Shown here: positions 39,548 to 49,686 of the stretch, piece after piece
How positions within the stretch are numbered: position 1 is the stretch's first letter
How the letters are laid out: every line of letters begins with the position of its first letter
DNA from: Oscillospiraceae bacterium
GTDB taxonomy: Bacteria > Bacillota > Clostridia > UMGS1810
NCBI GenBank assembly: GCA_015068825.1
Contig: SVJU01000005.1
Location: 1 to 64,000 of the forward strand
Direction: 5' to 3'
DNA: 64,000 nt
Notes under the pieces: generated by a model
Databases searched by the model: none
What the model was told of the DNA's origin: nothing
The model's input: the letters and a program-made list of their open reading frames with translations, nothing else
Position numbers and translations under genes: made by a program

Positions 39548-40240
39548 TTATATATCATTATCAAGTCGCTTAACAAACTTGAGAAACATTTCTTTTGCAA
39601 TCTTCTCATTATCAAGCGCAAGAACCTTTTCAATCGTCTTCTTTCGCTCAGACTCAGAAATATCATAGGCTTTCATCATTGTATCAAGTGTAAGCCTTAT
39701 TTTATCCTCTAATGTGAAATATCTGTCGCAAGGTGATGATAATGCTGCAAGCTCAATTCCGCTTGTTATATTTTCTAATTTGTGATAATCTGCTTCGTGA
39801 AGATTTGGTGTTTTATCACCAAGCAGTTGATAATTTTTCCTTATTGCCCAATCCTTTATATATGCATATGTCGGTGGATGATTATACGCCGAGTGATATA
39901 AATCCCATGCCTTTTTATCAATTTCACATAGTGTAAGCTGAATAGCAATTTCCTTTGCATAAGAAAAAAGATTATCTCCTGTTTCTTTTACCGCATTCTC
40001 TAAAACATCCAGATGATAATCCATAAGCTCCTCAATGAGAATACGGAGCATATCCTCTTTTGCTCTGTAATGATATGTTACAGTCCCCAGGCCGAAACCG
40101 GATTCTTTTGCTATCTGCCTGTGTGTTGTCATTGAAAACCCCTGATTCAAAAAAAGCCTTGTTGCAGTTGAAATGATTTTAATTTCTGTTTCTGACAACG
40201 GAGTAAGTTTGTTATGTCGCTCAATAATGCTATTAATCAC
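39548..40240 (-). CDS. TetR/AcrR family transcriptional regulator
   Basis: ISTATRLFLNQGFSMTTHRQIAKESGFGLGTVTYHYRAKEDML. Confidence 0.92.
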   Translation of the reverse strand: MINSIIERHNKLTPLSETEIKIISTATRLFLNQGFSMTTHRQIAKESGFGLGTVTYHYRAKEDMLRILIEELMDYHLDVLENAVKETGDNLFSYAKEIAIQLTLCEIDKKAWDLYHSAYNHPPTYAYIKDWAIRKNYQLLGDKTPNLHEADYHKLENITSGIELAALSSPCDRYFTLEDKIRLTLDTMMKAYDISESERKKTIEKVLALDNEKIAKEMFLKFVKRLDNDI

Positions 40241-40279
40241 AATTTATCACCCTTTTAATATTTGTTTCGTACATGTTCT

Positions 40280-40308
40280 ATTATAAAGCAATTTTTATAT
40301 ATTGTCAA
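40280..40308 (-). promoter_or_regulatory. Promoter of tetR-family gene
   Basis: Minus strand TTGACA (40303-40308), 17-nt spacer, TATAAT (40280-40285). Confidence 0.65.
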
Positions 40309-40505
40309 TGCTTTTTTATAAATTTGTTATTTTACACTGCATAGTGCATAAAAAGTTATTTTAAAATCTGTACTAAGTGAAACATTAATTGCCACACATA
40401 TTTTTTCAAAATGGACTTATTCTTGATTTTGTTTTGTCTTTTATTATTAAATTTGTTTTTTTAGGGAATAATTATTGTATTAATAAAAAGAAAGGAAACT
40501 ATTTT

Positions 40506-40940
40506 ATGGTGGAACAAGATACAATAAAACTTCTTAAAGAATGTGATGCAGGAGTGAAAATGGGGATATCATCAATAGATGATGTTTTGGATAATACAGG
40601 TGATGAAACTTTTAAAAGTATTCTTTCCAAGTGCAAAGGAGAACACCAAAAACTCGATAAAGAAATACAATCACTTCTTGATAAATACAATGATGATGGA
40701 AAAGAACCTAACCCAATGGCAAAAGGAATGTCATGGATTAAAACAAATGTTATGCTTTCAATGAACGATTCAGACAATACAATTGCAGATTTAATGACAG
40801 ATGGATGTAATATGGGTGTTAAATCGCTAAATAAGTATTTAAACAAATATAAAGCCGCCGATGAAGTGTCAAAAGACATAACTAAAAGACTTATTAATCT
40901 TGAAGAAAAACTTGCAGTGGATATAAGATGCTATCTTTAA
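40506..40940 (+). CDS. Putative four-helix-bundle (DUF2383-like) protein
   Basis: RBS aaaggaaac before ATG 40506; MVEQDTIKLLKECDAGVKMGISSIDDVLDNTGDETFKSILSKCKGEHQKL; helical throughout. ORF track starts at 40389 but the RBS supports 40506. Confidence 0.7.
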   Translation: MVEQDTIKLLKECDAGVKMGISSIDDVLDNTGDETFKSILSKCKGEHQKLDKEIQSLLDKYNDDGKEPNPMAKGMSWIKTNVMLSMNDSDNTIADLMTDGCNMGVKSLNKYLNKYKAADEVSKDITKRLINLEEKLAVDIRCYL

Positions 40941-41016
40941 AATAAGAACCCGACCCGATAACGCAATCAAAGATTTCGGTCGGGTACCCCTTAAGCCTTG
41001 TTGTATTCCACAATAA

Positions 41017-41047
41017 AAAAACGGATGTTTAAACATCCGTTTTTTAT
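41017..41047. terminator. Bidirectional terminator
   Basis: aaaaaaacggatgttt-aaacatccgttttttatt. Confidence 0.8.
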
Positions 41048-42775
41048 TTACTCAATCATTTTTGAAACTGCATCTTTTAATGCATCTAATTTATCGTCAG
41101 CCTCTTTTTCTTCTTTTCCTACTGTTCCAAAATAGAATTTGATTTTTGGCTCTGTACCCGAAGGACGGGCTGCAAACCACGAATTATCGTCAAGGAAGAA
41201 TTTTAAAACATTTGATGAAGGAAGGTTTGAAGGCTCTTCTTTGCCGCTTTCCACATCTAAGATTGTTCCTTTTAAAACATCAAGGATTCTTTCAACTTTA
41301 TGTCCAGCAACTTCTTTTGGAGGATTTTCTCTTATTTCCTTCATAATGGCTTTAATCTTTTCAGCTCCGTCAAGACCTTTTAAAACTACATTATAAAGCG
41401 CATCCTTATAATATCCGTATTCTTCGTAAAGAGATATTAAACCTTCGTAAAGGGTTTTTCCGTTTTTCTTGTAGTCGGCTGCCATCTGTGCAATAAGCAT
41501 TGTAGCAACAACCGCATCTTTATCTCTTGCATAAGTTCCCGCAAGATATCCATAGCTTTCTTCAAACCCAAAAAGATACTCATTAGAACCCGTTTGTTCA
41601 AACTCTTTAATCTTTTCGCCAATAAACTTAAAGCCTGTTAAAACATCAAAAACAGTTGTATTATAAGCATTGGCAATTGGATAAAGCATTGCCGTAGTAA
41701 CAATTGTTTTTATAATCGCACCGTTTTCAGGAAGATTGTTATTTAACTTTCTGTTTCTTAAAATAAATTCGCAAAGAAGCATACCTGTCTGGTTACCAGA
41801 AAGTGTAACATACTCACCTTTATTGTCTTTAACAACAATACCCACTCTGTCGCTGTCAGGGTCGGTTGCTATTATAACATCGGCATCAACTTCTTTTGCA
41901 AGATTGATTGCAAGATAAAAGCCTTCTTTTTCTTCAGGATTTGGTGATTTTACTGTTGAAAAATCAGGATCCGGCTCCTCCTGCTCTTTTACGATATATA
42001 CATTTTTCACACCAATCATATCAAGAATTCTTCTTACAGGCTTATTACCTGCGCCGTGAAACGGTGTATAAACAACCTTAAAATCATCACCAAGTGATTT
42101 TATGGCCTCTTCGTTAATTGACTGTTTTTTAACTTCAGCAAGATAAGCTTTATCTACTTCTTCACCGATTACTTCAATAAGCCCACTTTCTAAAGCCTTT
42201 TCATAATCCATTGTTAAAACATCGTCAAAAATATCAAGCTTATCTATAATTCCTATTACATAATCACTCGATTCAGGCGGAAGCTGACCGCCATCCTCAC
42301 CGTATGCCTTGTATCCATTATACTCCTTTGGATTGTGGCTTGCTGTAACAACAATACCTGCAGCAGCTTTTTTGTATCTTACCGCAAAAGAAAGCTCTGG
42401 TGTTGGTCGCAGTTCATCAAAAAGATATGCTTTAATTCCGTTAGCTGCAAGTGTAAGTGCACTCTCTTTTGCAAATTCAGATGATTTGTGACGGGAGTCA
42501 TACGCAATTACAACACCTTTGTTTTTATATTCTTCACCTTTATTTTTAATATCCTCACAAAGGCCCTGTGTAGCCTTTTTTACTGTATAAATATTCATTC
42601 GGTTATCGCCTGCGCCAATAATACCTCTAAGACCGCCTGTACCGAATTCCAAATCTTTAATAAATCTTTCTTTTATTTCATTTTCATTATCTTTAATGCT
42701 TAAAAGCTCTTTTTTTGTTGCCTCATCAACCTTGTCGCTGTCAAGCCATTTTTTGTATCTTTCCATATAGTCCAT
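41048..42775 (-). CDS. pgcA: Phosphoglucomutase/phosphomannomutase
   Basis: LEFGTGGLRGIIGAGDNRMNIYTV, GIVVTASHNPKEYNGYKAYGEDGGQ, DPDSDRVG, FGFEESYGYLAGT, RPSGTEPKIKFY. Confidence 0.96.
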   Translation of the reverse strand: MDYMERYKKWLDSDKVDEATKKELLSIKDNENEIKERFIKDLEFGTGGLRGIIGAGDNRMNIYTVKKATQGLCEDIKNKGEEYKNKGVVIAYDSRHKSSEFAKESALTLAANGIKAYLFDELRPTPELSFAVRYKKAAAGIVVTASHNPKEYNGYKAYGEDGGQLPPESSDYVIGIIDKLDIFDDVLTMDYEKALESGLIEVIGEEVDKAYLAEVKKQSINEEAIKSLGDDFKVVYTPFHGAGNKPVRRILDMIGVKNVYIVKEQEEPDPDFSTVKSPNPEEKEGFYLAINLAKEVDADVIIATDPDSDRVGIVVKDNKGEYVTLSGNQTGMLLCEFILRNRKLNNNLPENGAIIKTIVTTAMLYPIANAYNTTVFDVLTGFKFIGEKIKEFEQTGSNEYLFGFEESYGYLAGTYARDKDAVVATMLIAQMAADYKKNGKTLYEGLISLYEEYGYYKDALYNVVLKGLDGAEKIKAIMKEIRENPPKEVAGHKVERILDVLKGTILDVESGKEEPSNLPSSNVLKFFLDDNSWFAARPSGTEPKIKFYFGTVGKEEKEADDKLDALKDAVSKMIE

Positions 42776-42834
42776 TAAAAAGCCCCCTTATATCAAGTAA
42801 TAAAATAATAACACGATTATCTTTTTTTGTCAAT

Positions 42835-43545
42835 TTATTCGTCACTTTTTGACATTCTTTTTTCTTCAATAAGCTGATACAATTTTTCGGTTGCATCACA
42901 AAGTCCGCCGATTTCGTTTATAAGCCCGCATTCAACTGCATCTTTACCAAATAAAACCGTTCCTATATCATTTGCAAGATCATCGGTATTTAAAAGCATA
43001 TCCATAAAATCCTGTTTTTCAAGTGAAGAATTTCTTACAACAAAATCGGTTATCCTCTCCTGAATTTTCCATAAATATTCAAAGGTTTGCGGAACACCTA
43101 TAATAAGTCCGTTTGTCCTTATCGGGTGCACTGTCATTGTTGCAGAGCGTGCTATAAAAGAATAATCCGATGATACTGCAAGTGGCACACCTATGCTGTG
43201 CCCACCGCCAAGAACAAGTGATACTGTTGGTTTTTTCATAGTTGAAATCATCTCTGCAATGGCAAGTCCTGCTTCAACATCACCACCTACCGTATTTAAA
43301 AGAATAAGCATACCGTCAATTTCGTCATTTTCTTCTACATTTACAAGCTGAGGAAGTATATGCTCGTATTTCGTACTTTTGTTTTGCGGTGGCAAAAGCA
43401 TATGCCCTTCAATCTGACCTATTATTGTAAGACAATGTATGCAGCCTCTTTTTGTTTTTATAACAGATGAGCCAAAGTCTTTTATTTCTTCTGCTTTTTC
43501 GTTAGTATTATTCTGATTTTGATTTTCGTCATTCGAATTTTTCAT
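42835..43545 (-). CDS. ClpP-family (TepA-like) peptidase
   Basis: [54 protein letters not shown]. Confidence 0.88.
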   Translation of the reverse strand: MKNSNDENQNQNNTNEKAEEIKDFGSSVIKTKRGCIHCLTIIGQIEGHMLLPPQNKSTKYEHILPQLVNVEENDEIDGMLILLNTVGGDVEAGLAIAEMISTMKKPTVSLVLGGGHSIGVPLAVSSDYSFIARSATMTVHPIRTNGLIIGVPQTFEYLWKIQERITDFVVRNSSLEKQDFMDMLLNTDDLANDIGTVLFGKDAVECGLINEIGGLCDATEKLYQLIEEKRMSKSDE

Positions 43546-43663
43546 AATATTATTCCTCTTTTTGTTATTTTTATATTATTGTTTGCATTTTTAGTAAAAT
43601 TATCATTGCAATATAAAAATAAATTTGATATAATTTTTGTGTATGTAATTAAACAAAAAAGAG

Positions 43664-44590
43664 GTGGATATTATGCCTATTAAAATACCGGATAAACTTC
43701 CTGCAACAAAAATATTAAATAGCGAAAATATTTTTGTTATGACTGAAAAAAGAGCCATAACTCAGGATATCAGGCCACTTAAAATTGCAATTGTAAATTT
43801 AATGCCTACAAAAATTGTTACCGAAACTCAACTTTTAAGGCTTTTAGGAAACTCTCCCCTTCAGGTTGAATTTGATTTTATAAACACTGCAACTCATAAT
43901 TCAAAAAATACATCTGTTGCGCATCTTGCATCATTTTACAAAGATTTTGAAATGATAAAAAATCAAAAGTACGATGGTATGATTATAACAGGTGCACCTG
44001 TTGAAAAGCTTGAATTTGAAGAAGTTGACTACTGGGATGAGCTTAAAAAAATTATGGAATGGTCTAATACAAATGTAACAAGTACACTCCATATCTGCTG
44101 GGCTGCTCAGGCAGGCTTATACTATCATTTCGGCATACCGAAAGTTTCGCTTGATAAAAAACTTTCGGGAGTTTATGAGCATAAGGTTGTACGAAAAAAA
44201 GCAATGCTTGTGAGAGGTTTTGACGATACATTCTATGCACCGCATTCCCGTTATACCACAGTTTTGGAAAGTGACATAAAAAAATGTCCTGACCTTCAGA
44301 TAATGGCAAAATCGGATGAAGCAGGAATTTACATTGTAACATCAAAAGATAAAAAGAAAATTTTTGTTACAGGTCATTCTGAATACGATAAGCTCACACT
44401 TCACGAAGAATATATGCGTGATTTGCAAAAAGGTCTTGATATTGATATGCCAAAGAATTATTATCCCGATAATAATCCTAAAAAAGAGCCTCTTGTTAAA
44501 TGGAAGGCTCATGCAAATCTTCTTTTTACAAACTGGCTTAACTATTATGTATATCAGACAACACCTTACGATATAACAAAAATTAAATAA
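43664..44590 (+). CDS. metA: Homoserine O-acyltransferase (MetA family)
   Basis: [23 protein letters not shown] (actual start at internal MPIKIP, ~43673), [61 protein letters not shown]. Confidence 0.96.
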   Translation: MDIMPIKIPDKLPATKILNSENIFVMTEKRAITQDIRPLKIAIVNLMPTKIVTETQLLRLLGNSPLQVEFDFINTATHNSKNTSVAHLASFYKDFEMIKNQKYDGMIITGAPVEKLEFEEVDYWDELKKIMEWSNTNVTSTLHICWAAQAGLYYHFGIPKVSLDKKLSGVYEHKVVRKKAMLVRGFDDTFYAPHSRYTTVLESDIKKCPDLQIMAKSDEAGIYIVTSKDKKKIFVTGHSEYDKLTLHEEYMRDLQKGLDIDMPKNYYPDNNPKKEPLVKWKAHANLLFTNWLNYYVYQTTPYDITKIK

Positions 44591-44601
44591 AATAAAAAAT
44601 A

Positions 44602-44633
44602 GCAGTGATATTAAAAATATCACTGCTGTTTTT
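44602..44633. terminator. Bidirectional terminator
   Basis: agcagtgata-ttaaaaa-tatcactgctgttttt. Confidence 0.75.
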
Positions 44634-44783
44634 CTATTCTTCGTTTCTGTTTGCAAGATAATTTGAAAACTTATTAAGTAACATTGTAATTATTACAATA
44701 ATACCAATTACAATAAAAATTGTAACCATACCCGATAACATATAATGCAAATTTGAAATAAAATTACCAAAATTTATGTTCAT
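44634..44783 (-). CDS. 49-aa OadG-like small gamma subunit of a sodium-pump decarboxylase (absent from ORF track)
   Basis: Manual translation MNINFGNFISNLHYMLSGMVTIFIVIGIIVIITMLLNKFSNYLANRNEE*; ggaggatataaaaatg RBS; directly downstream of the beta subunit. Confidence 0.75.
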   Translation of the reverse strand: MNINFGNFISNLHYMLSGMVTIFIVIGIIVIITMLLNKFSNYLANRNEE

Positions 44784-44799
44784 TTTTATATCCTCCCAA

Positions 44800-45900
44800 T
44801 TATTTCATAAAGAAGTTAAGAATAAGTCCACCAGCAATAACCGATGCAAGCTGACCTGATACATTGACACCGATTGAATGCATAAGAAGATGGTTCTGAT
44901 TATCTTCTTTTAATCCCATTTTATGAACAATTCTACCTGACATTGGGAATGCCGAAATACCTGCAGCACCAATCATAGGATTGATTTTCTTCTTCAAGAA
45001 AAGATTTAAGAATTTTGCAAAAAGAACACCGCCTGCTGTGTCAAATATAAATGCAACAAGACCAAGTCCCAAAATTAAAAGTGTTTCGGGTTTTAAAAAG
45101 TTTGCAGCTTCCATCTGTGATGCAATTGTAATACCAAGAAATATTGTAATAAGATTTGCCAAAACCTTTTGTGCAGTTTCTGAAAGCGAATTTAAAACGC
45201 CACACTCTCTTATGAGGTTACCAAACATTAAAAATCCGATAAGTGAAACTGATGCAGGTGATACAACACCCGCAACAATTGTAATTGCAATCGGGAATAT
45301 TATTCTTGTAAGTCTGGATACACTCTTTTGCTGGTATTCCATTCTTATTTTTCTTTCTTTTTTGGTGGTTAAAAGTTTAATTACAGGCGGCTGAATAATG
45401 GGAACAAGTGCCATATAAGAATATGCTGCAACCATAATTGCACCAAGATATTTTGAGCCAAGCTTTTGTGCAACTACAATTGATGTAGGGCCGTCTGCCG
45501 CACCGATAATTGCAATTGATGCTGCGTCGTTTATATCAAAAAACATTGATGCCATGCACAAAGTTAAAAATATACCAAACTGTGCTGCTGCACCAAAAAT
45601 CATAAGCTTTGGATTAGATAAAATAGGACCAAAATCAATCATTGCACCAATACCGATAAACAGTATAAGAGGGAATAATTCATTTACAATACCTGCGTTA
45701 TAAAGTGTAGTAAGAGCACCTTCTGCTCCTATTGCGCCCGAAAACGGAATATTTACAAGTATTGCACCAAAACCGATTGGCAACAAAAGTGTTGGTTCCA
45801 TATCTTTTTTAATTGCAAGATAAATCAAAACCGCTCCAATAATCCACATTATAATGTGTCCCGGCTGGATTGAAGCTAAATTGTGTAAAACATCTGACAT
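44800..45900 (-). CDS. Sodium ion-translocating decarboxylase subunit beta (OadB/GcdB family)
   Basis: LLLPIGFGAILVNIPFSGA, GAMIDFGPILSNPKLMIFGAAAQFGIF, AASIAIIGAADGPTSI, MIGAAGISAFPMSGRI. Confidence 0.95.
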   Translation of the reverse strand: MSDVLHNLASIQPGHIIMWIIGAVLIYLAIKKDMEPTLLLPIGFGAILVNIPFSGAIGAEGALTTLYNAGIVNELFPLILFIGIGAMIDFGPILSNPKLMIFGAAAQFGIFLTLCMASMFFDINDAASIAIIGAADGPTSIVVAQKLGSKYLGAIMVAAYSYMALVPIIQPPVIKLLTTKKERKIRMEYQQKSVSRLTRIIFPIAITIVAGVVSPASVSLIGFLMFGNLIRECGVLNSLSETAQKVLANLITIFLGITIASQMEAANFLKPETLLILGLGLVAFIFDTAGGVLFAKFLNLFLKKKINPMIGAAGISAFPMSGRIVHKMGLKEDNQNHLLMHSIGVNVSGQLASVIAGGLILNFFMK

Positions 45901-46080
45901 TTTTTATTTCTCCTTATTTTTTATAGTTATTATATTTTACCACTAAAAAACAAAATTGTAAATATATTATATGTTTTTTGTGATAGTTTATTAAAAATGT
46001 TTGACTTAATATGCTTTATTGTTGTATAATAATTGAGTTAGACAGTGTTAATTTTTATACTTAAAAGGAGCGTTTTTTAA

Positions 46081-46935
46081 ATGTATAAAATACTCAAAAA
46101 AGCTGAGCTTAACCCCACAGTTACAATGATGGATATTTATGCACCTTTGGTAGCAAAAAAAGCTCAGCCAGGACAATTTATAATTTTAAGAGTTGACGAT
46201 GAAGGCGAAAGAATTCCTTTAACCGTTGCAGGCTTTGACAAAGATGCCGGATGGGTTAAAATTATATTTCAGATTGTTGGTGCAACTACAATGAAACTTA
46301 ATCAGAAAAAAGAAGGCGAATACATAAAAGATTTTGTTGGACCTTTAGGGGTTGAAACACATACCGACGGTCTTGAAAAGGTTTGTATTGTAGGCGGCGG
46401 TGTAGGTTGTGCAATTGCACTTCCTGTTGCACAAAAATTAAAAGATTCCGGATGCGAAGTTACATCTATTATAGGATTCCGTTCCAAAAACCTTTTAATT
46501 TTGGAAGATGAATTTAAAAAAGCATCAAAAAAACTTATTGTTATGACAGATGACGGCTCATACGGTGAAAAAGGAAATGTTTGTATGCCTTTAAACAAGC
46601 TTTTTGAAAGCGGCGAAAAATTTGACAAGGTTATTGCAATAGGACCACTTGTGATGATGAAATTTGTTGTAGAAGCAACAAAACCTTATAATATTCCCTG
46701 CGATGTTTCGATGAATCCTATTATGATTGACGGAACAGGAATGTGTGGCGGATGCAGATTAACTCTTATAAAAGATGGTAAAAGGGTTACTAAATTTGCC
46801 TGTGTTGACGGACCTGACTTTAACGGATACGAAGTTGATTTTGATGAGGCAATGTCAAGATCAAGTATGTATTCTGACTTTGAAAGACATTCTTACGAAA
46901 AGACTTGTAACCTTTTTAAAAAGGAGGTTAAATAA
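46081..46935 (+). CDS. nfnA: NADH-dependent ferredoxin:NADP+ oxidoreductase subunit A / SudB-like
   Basis: KAQPGQFIILRVDDEGERIPLTVAGFD, GGGVGCAIALPVA, MIDGTGMCGGCRLT; paired with nfnB. Confidence 0.92.
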   Translation: MYKILKKAELNPTVTMMDIYAPLVAKKAQPGQFIILRVDDEGERIPLTVAGFDKDAGWVKIIFQIVGATTMKLNQKKEGEYIKDFVGPLGVETHTDGLEKVCIVGGGVGCAIALPVAQKLKDSGCEVTSIIGFRSKNLLILEDEFKKASKKLIVMTDDGSYGEKGNVCMPLNKLFESGEKFDKVIAIGPLVMMKFVVEATKPYNIPCDVSMNPIMIDGTGMCGGCRLTLIKDGKRVTKFACVDGPDFNGYEVDFDEAMSRSSMYSDFERHSYEKTCNLFKKEVK

Positions 46936-46937
46936 AA

Positions 46938-48356
46938 ATGGCTAACTTTAATATGAAACCGGATAAAAATCCTATGCCATCACAAGATGCTTTGGTGCGT
47001 GCACACAACTTTGACGAGGTTGCATTAGGATATACGGAAGAAATGGCAATTGATGAGGCACTAAGATGCTTAAGCTGCAAAAATATGCCATGCGTTGACG
47101 GATGTCCTGTAAAAATACACATTCCAGAATTTATTGCTAAAATCAAAGAAGGCGATTTTGAAGGCGCTTATCAGATTATAAATAAATCATCTTCACTCCC
47201 TGCTGTTTGCGGAAGGGTTTGTCCACAGGAAGTTCAATGTGAAGCAAAATGTGTAAGAGGAATTAAAGGCGAAAGTGTTGGTATTGGCAGACTCGAAAGA
47301 TTTGTTGCAGACTGGCACAACGCACATGCTGATAATGAACCCGAAATAAAAGAAAATAACGGCCATAAAGTTGCAGTTGTAGGCTCGGGCCCATCAGGCC
47401 TTACATGCGCAGGCGATCTTGCAAAAAAAGGATATCAGGTTACTGTTTTTGAAGCACTTCACACTGCAGGCGGAGTTTTAGTTTATGGTATCCCTGAATT
47501 CAGACTTCCAAAAACAATTGTTCAAAAAGAAGTTGATAACCTTACAAAAATGGGTGTTAAAATAGAAACAAATATTGTAATTGGAAAAACCTTAACAATT
47601 GACGAACTATTCAAAATGGGATTTGAAGCAGTATTTGTAGGTTCAGGTGCAGGACTTCCAAACTTTATGGGAATACCTGGTGAATCATATAAAGGTGTAT
47701 ATTCTGCAAACGAATTTTTAACACGAAGCAATCTTATGAAATCTTACTTAAATGAGCCTGAAACACCAATTATGAAAGGTGGAAAGGTTGCAGTTGTTGG
47801 TGGCGGAAATGTTGCAATGGATGCCGCAAGAACTGCACTTAGACTTGGTGCCGACAAGGTTTACATTGTTTACCGCCGTTCTATGGACGAGCTTCCTGCA
47901 AGAAAGGAAGAGGTTGAACACGCAATAGAAGAAGGCATTGAATTTAAGCTTTTGAATAACCCTGTTGAAATTTTAGGATATAACAATCCCGATGATAAAA
48001 AAGATGCTAAAAACGGATTTGTTTGCGGTATGAAATGTATTAAAATGGAGCTTGGCGAACCTGACGAGCAAGGAAGAAGACGCCCCGTTCCCGTTGAAGG
48101 AAGCGAATTTGTTTTAGATGTTGATACAGTTATTATTTCGATAGGTACATCCCCTAACCCACTTATTAAATCCACAACCGAAGGACTTGAGGTTAACAGA
48201 TGGGGCGGAATTATTGTTGAAGAAAACGGTGCTACCACAAAAACGGGTGTTTATGCCGGCGGTGATGCTGTAACAGGTGCGGCAACTGTTATTTCTGCAA
48301 TGGGTGCGGGTAAAGTTGCGGCAGATGCAATAGATGAATTTATTATGAATAAGTAA
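46938..48356 (+). CDS. nfnB: NADPH-dependent glutamate synthase-like oxidoreductase, NfnB
   Basis: CLSCKNMPCVDGCPVKIHIPEFI, AVVGSGPSGLTCAGDLAKKGY, GGGNVAMDAARTALRLGA, GDAVTGAATVISAMGAGK. Confidence 0.93.
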   Translation: MANFNMKPDKNPMPSQDALVRAHNFDEVALGYTEEMAIDEALRCLSCKNMPCVDGCPVKIHIPEFIAKIKEGDFEGAYQIINKSSSLPAVCGRVCPQEVQCEAKCVRGIKGESVGIGRLERFVADWHNAHADNEPEIKENNGHKVAVVGSGPSGLTCAGDLAKKGYQVTVFEALHTAGGVLVYGIPEFRLPKTIVQKEVDNLTKMGVKIETNIVIGKTLTIDELFKMGFEAVFVGSGAGLPNFMGIPGESYKGVYSANEFLTRSNLMKSYLNEPETPIMKGGKVAVVGGGNVAMDAARTALRLGADKVYIVYRRSMDELPARKEEVEHAIEEGIEFKLLNNPVEILGYNNPDDKKDAKNGFVCGMKCIKMELGEPDEQGRRRPVPVEGSEFVLDVDTVIISIGTSPNPLIKSTTEGLEVNRWGGIIVEENGATTKTGVYAGGDAVTGAATVISAMGAGKVAADAIDEFIMNK

Positions 48357-48361
48357 AAAAA

Positions 48362-48390
48362 ATAAAGGCGGTCATTGACCGCCTTGTTTT
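48362..48390. terminator. Bidirectional terminator
   Basis: aaaggcggtca-tt-gaccgccttgttttt. Confidence 0.75.
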
Positions 48391-49571
48391 TATTTTACAA
48401 AATAGTTATTAAGATTAAATTCACAGCTTATCATTACAGGTTTTCCGTGTGGATCTAATGTAGGGCCTTCAAAAATTTTTATTGTATTTTCTCCTGTTTT
48501 CTCCATTTTTCTTTCTTTGTAATATGTTGAACCACTATAAATCTTGCCGAAACCACCAGTTTTTTTAATAAGAACAAAAGATATATCACTTATATTTTTG
48601 TCGACCTTTAAAAGTTCCACACAAGCTACATAAAAATCTTCTGTTTCAAGCACATCAAGTGTTTTGTAATTTATTTTATCATCAAGAAATTCAAATGCTT
48701 CATCTGCAGTCGGAGTTTTTTCATCATGTATATTTTCAGTAATAGTCTTCATTAGTTCAGGCTTTGTTATATATACTTTATTCAAAAAAGACCCATCTAC
48801 TGTGTCATTTTCAACATACATAAAACCAATTTCTGTTTTTTCTTTTCCATCATCAAAATAAAGCGGTTTTAAAACATTTGCCTCTTTTTTGAATTCATCC
48901 GATATATTATACTCAATAATTTCCGAAACACACTCTGCCATTCTGTCAAACTCTGCACTTATTATATTGTCGTTTATTCTGTATTTCAAAAAATTAGCGT
49001 AATCATACACAGAAAAACTACTTTTTTCATCAATAAAATCAAGCGCAATAATTCTTTCATCTTCATTCCATTTAGCTTTGCAACGATATTTTGAATATCC
49101 AAATTCTTCATTTATTCCGCCTATCAATCCTAAATCTTCAATAACTACCGCCGTTTTTCCACCAATATTTATTCCATCTATTTCATATCCGTTAAAATAA
49201 ACTTTTATATCAGTTTCATAAACATCACCTAATATTTTGCCAACACTACCTCTTTTTATTTCGTTATATTGTTCACCCCAAAATCCACTTGATGAACTCA
49301 TTGTTACATCAAGCCTTCGTTCATTGTCATCATATTTGGCTTTTATAGCATAACTAAGGCTTGAATTTTTATCTGATAGCTCTTCTATAATAATAGCTGT
49401 TTTTCCGTTAATATTGTAAGATGGTGCATTAAGCCCGTCTATTTTAGCAATAATATCGGTAGAATAAACCTTGCCGATTATATCGCCATTTTTTGCATAT
49501 ACACCTGTTTTTAAAAATGTGATACTGACTAATGCAATTCCAAGCATCATAAACAGTTTGAATTTTTTCAT
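48390..49571 (-). CDS. Secreted protein with two copies of the same tandem repeat domain found N-terminal in the serpin
   Basis: Signal peptide; GDIIGKVYSTDIIAKIDGLNAPSYNINGKTAIIIEEL and GKILGDVYETDIKVYFNGYEIDGINIGGKTAVVIEDL. Confidence 0.75.
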   Translation of the reverse strand: MKKFKLFMMLGIALVSITFLKTGVYAKNGDIIGKVYSTDIIAKIDGLNAPSYNINGKTAIIIEELSDKNSSLSYAIKAKYDDNERRLDVTMSSSSGFWGEQYNEIKRGSVGKILGDVYETDIKVYFNGYEIDGINIGGKTAVVIEDLGLIGGINEEFGYSKYRCKAKWNEDERIIALDFIDEKSSFSVYDYANFLKYRINDNIISAEFDRMAECVSEIIEYNISDEFKKEANVLKPLYFDDGKEKTEIGFMYVENDTVDGSFLNKVYITKPELMKTITENIHDEKTPTADEAFEFLDDKINYKTLDVLETEDFYVACVELLKVDKNISDISFVLIKKTGGFGKIYSGSTYYKERKMEKTGENTIKIFEGPTLDPHGKPVMISCEFNLNNYFVK

Positions 49572-49651
49572 TTTATCATCTCCTTAAAAATGTTTATATA
49601 CTAATTATACTTTAAAACTATTATAATATCAATAGTATAGTCATAGAAAAA

Positions 49652-49684
49652 AGCACAGAGTAAACAACTCTGTGCTTTTTTGCA
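49652..49684 (-). terminator. Terminator of leuS
   Basis: aaaagcacagagt-aaacaac-tctgtgcttttttgc. Confidence 0.75.
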
Positions 49685-49686
49685 TT

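Noticed and set aside
40265-40282. TetR operator palindrome in gtttcgtacatgttct
   Set aside because: Overlaps the promoter of the TetR gene but symmetry is limited to the ACATGT core; insufficient.
43560-43660. Possible SAM riboswitch before metA
   Set aside because: Short AT-rich region with just a promoter and RBS.
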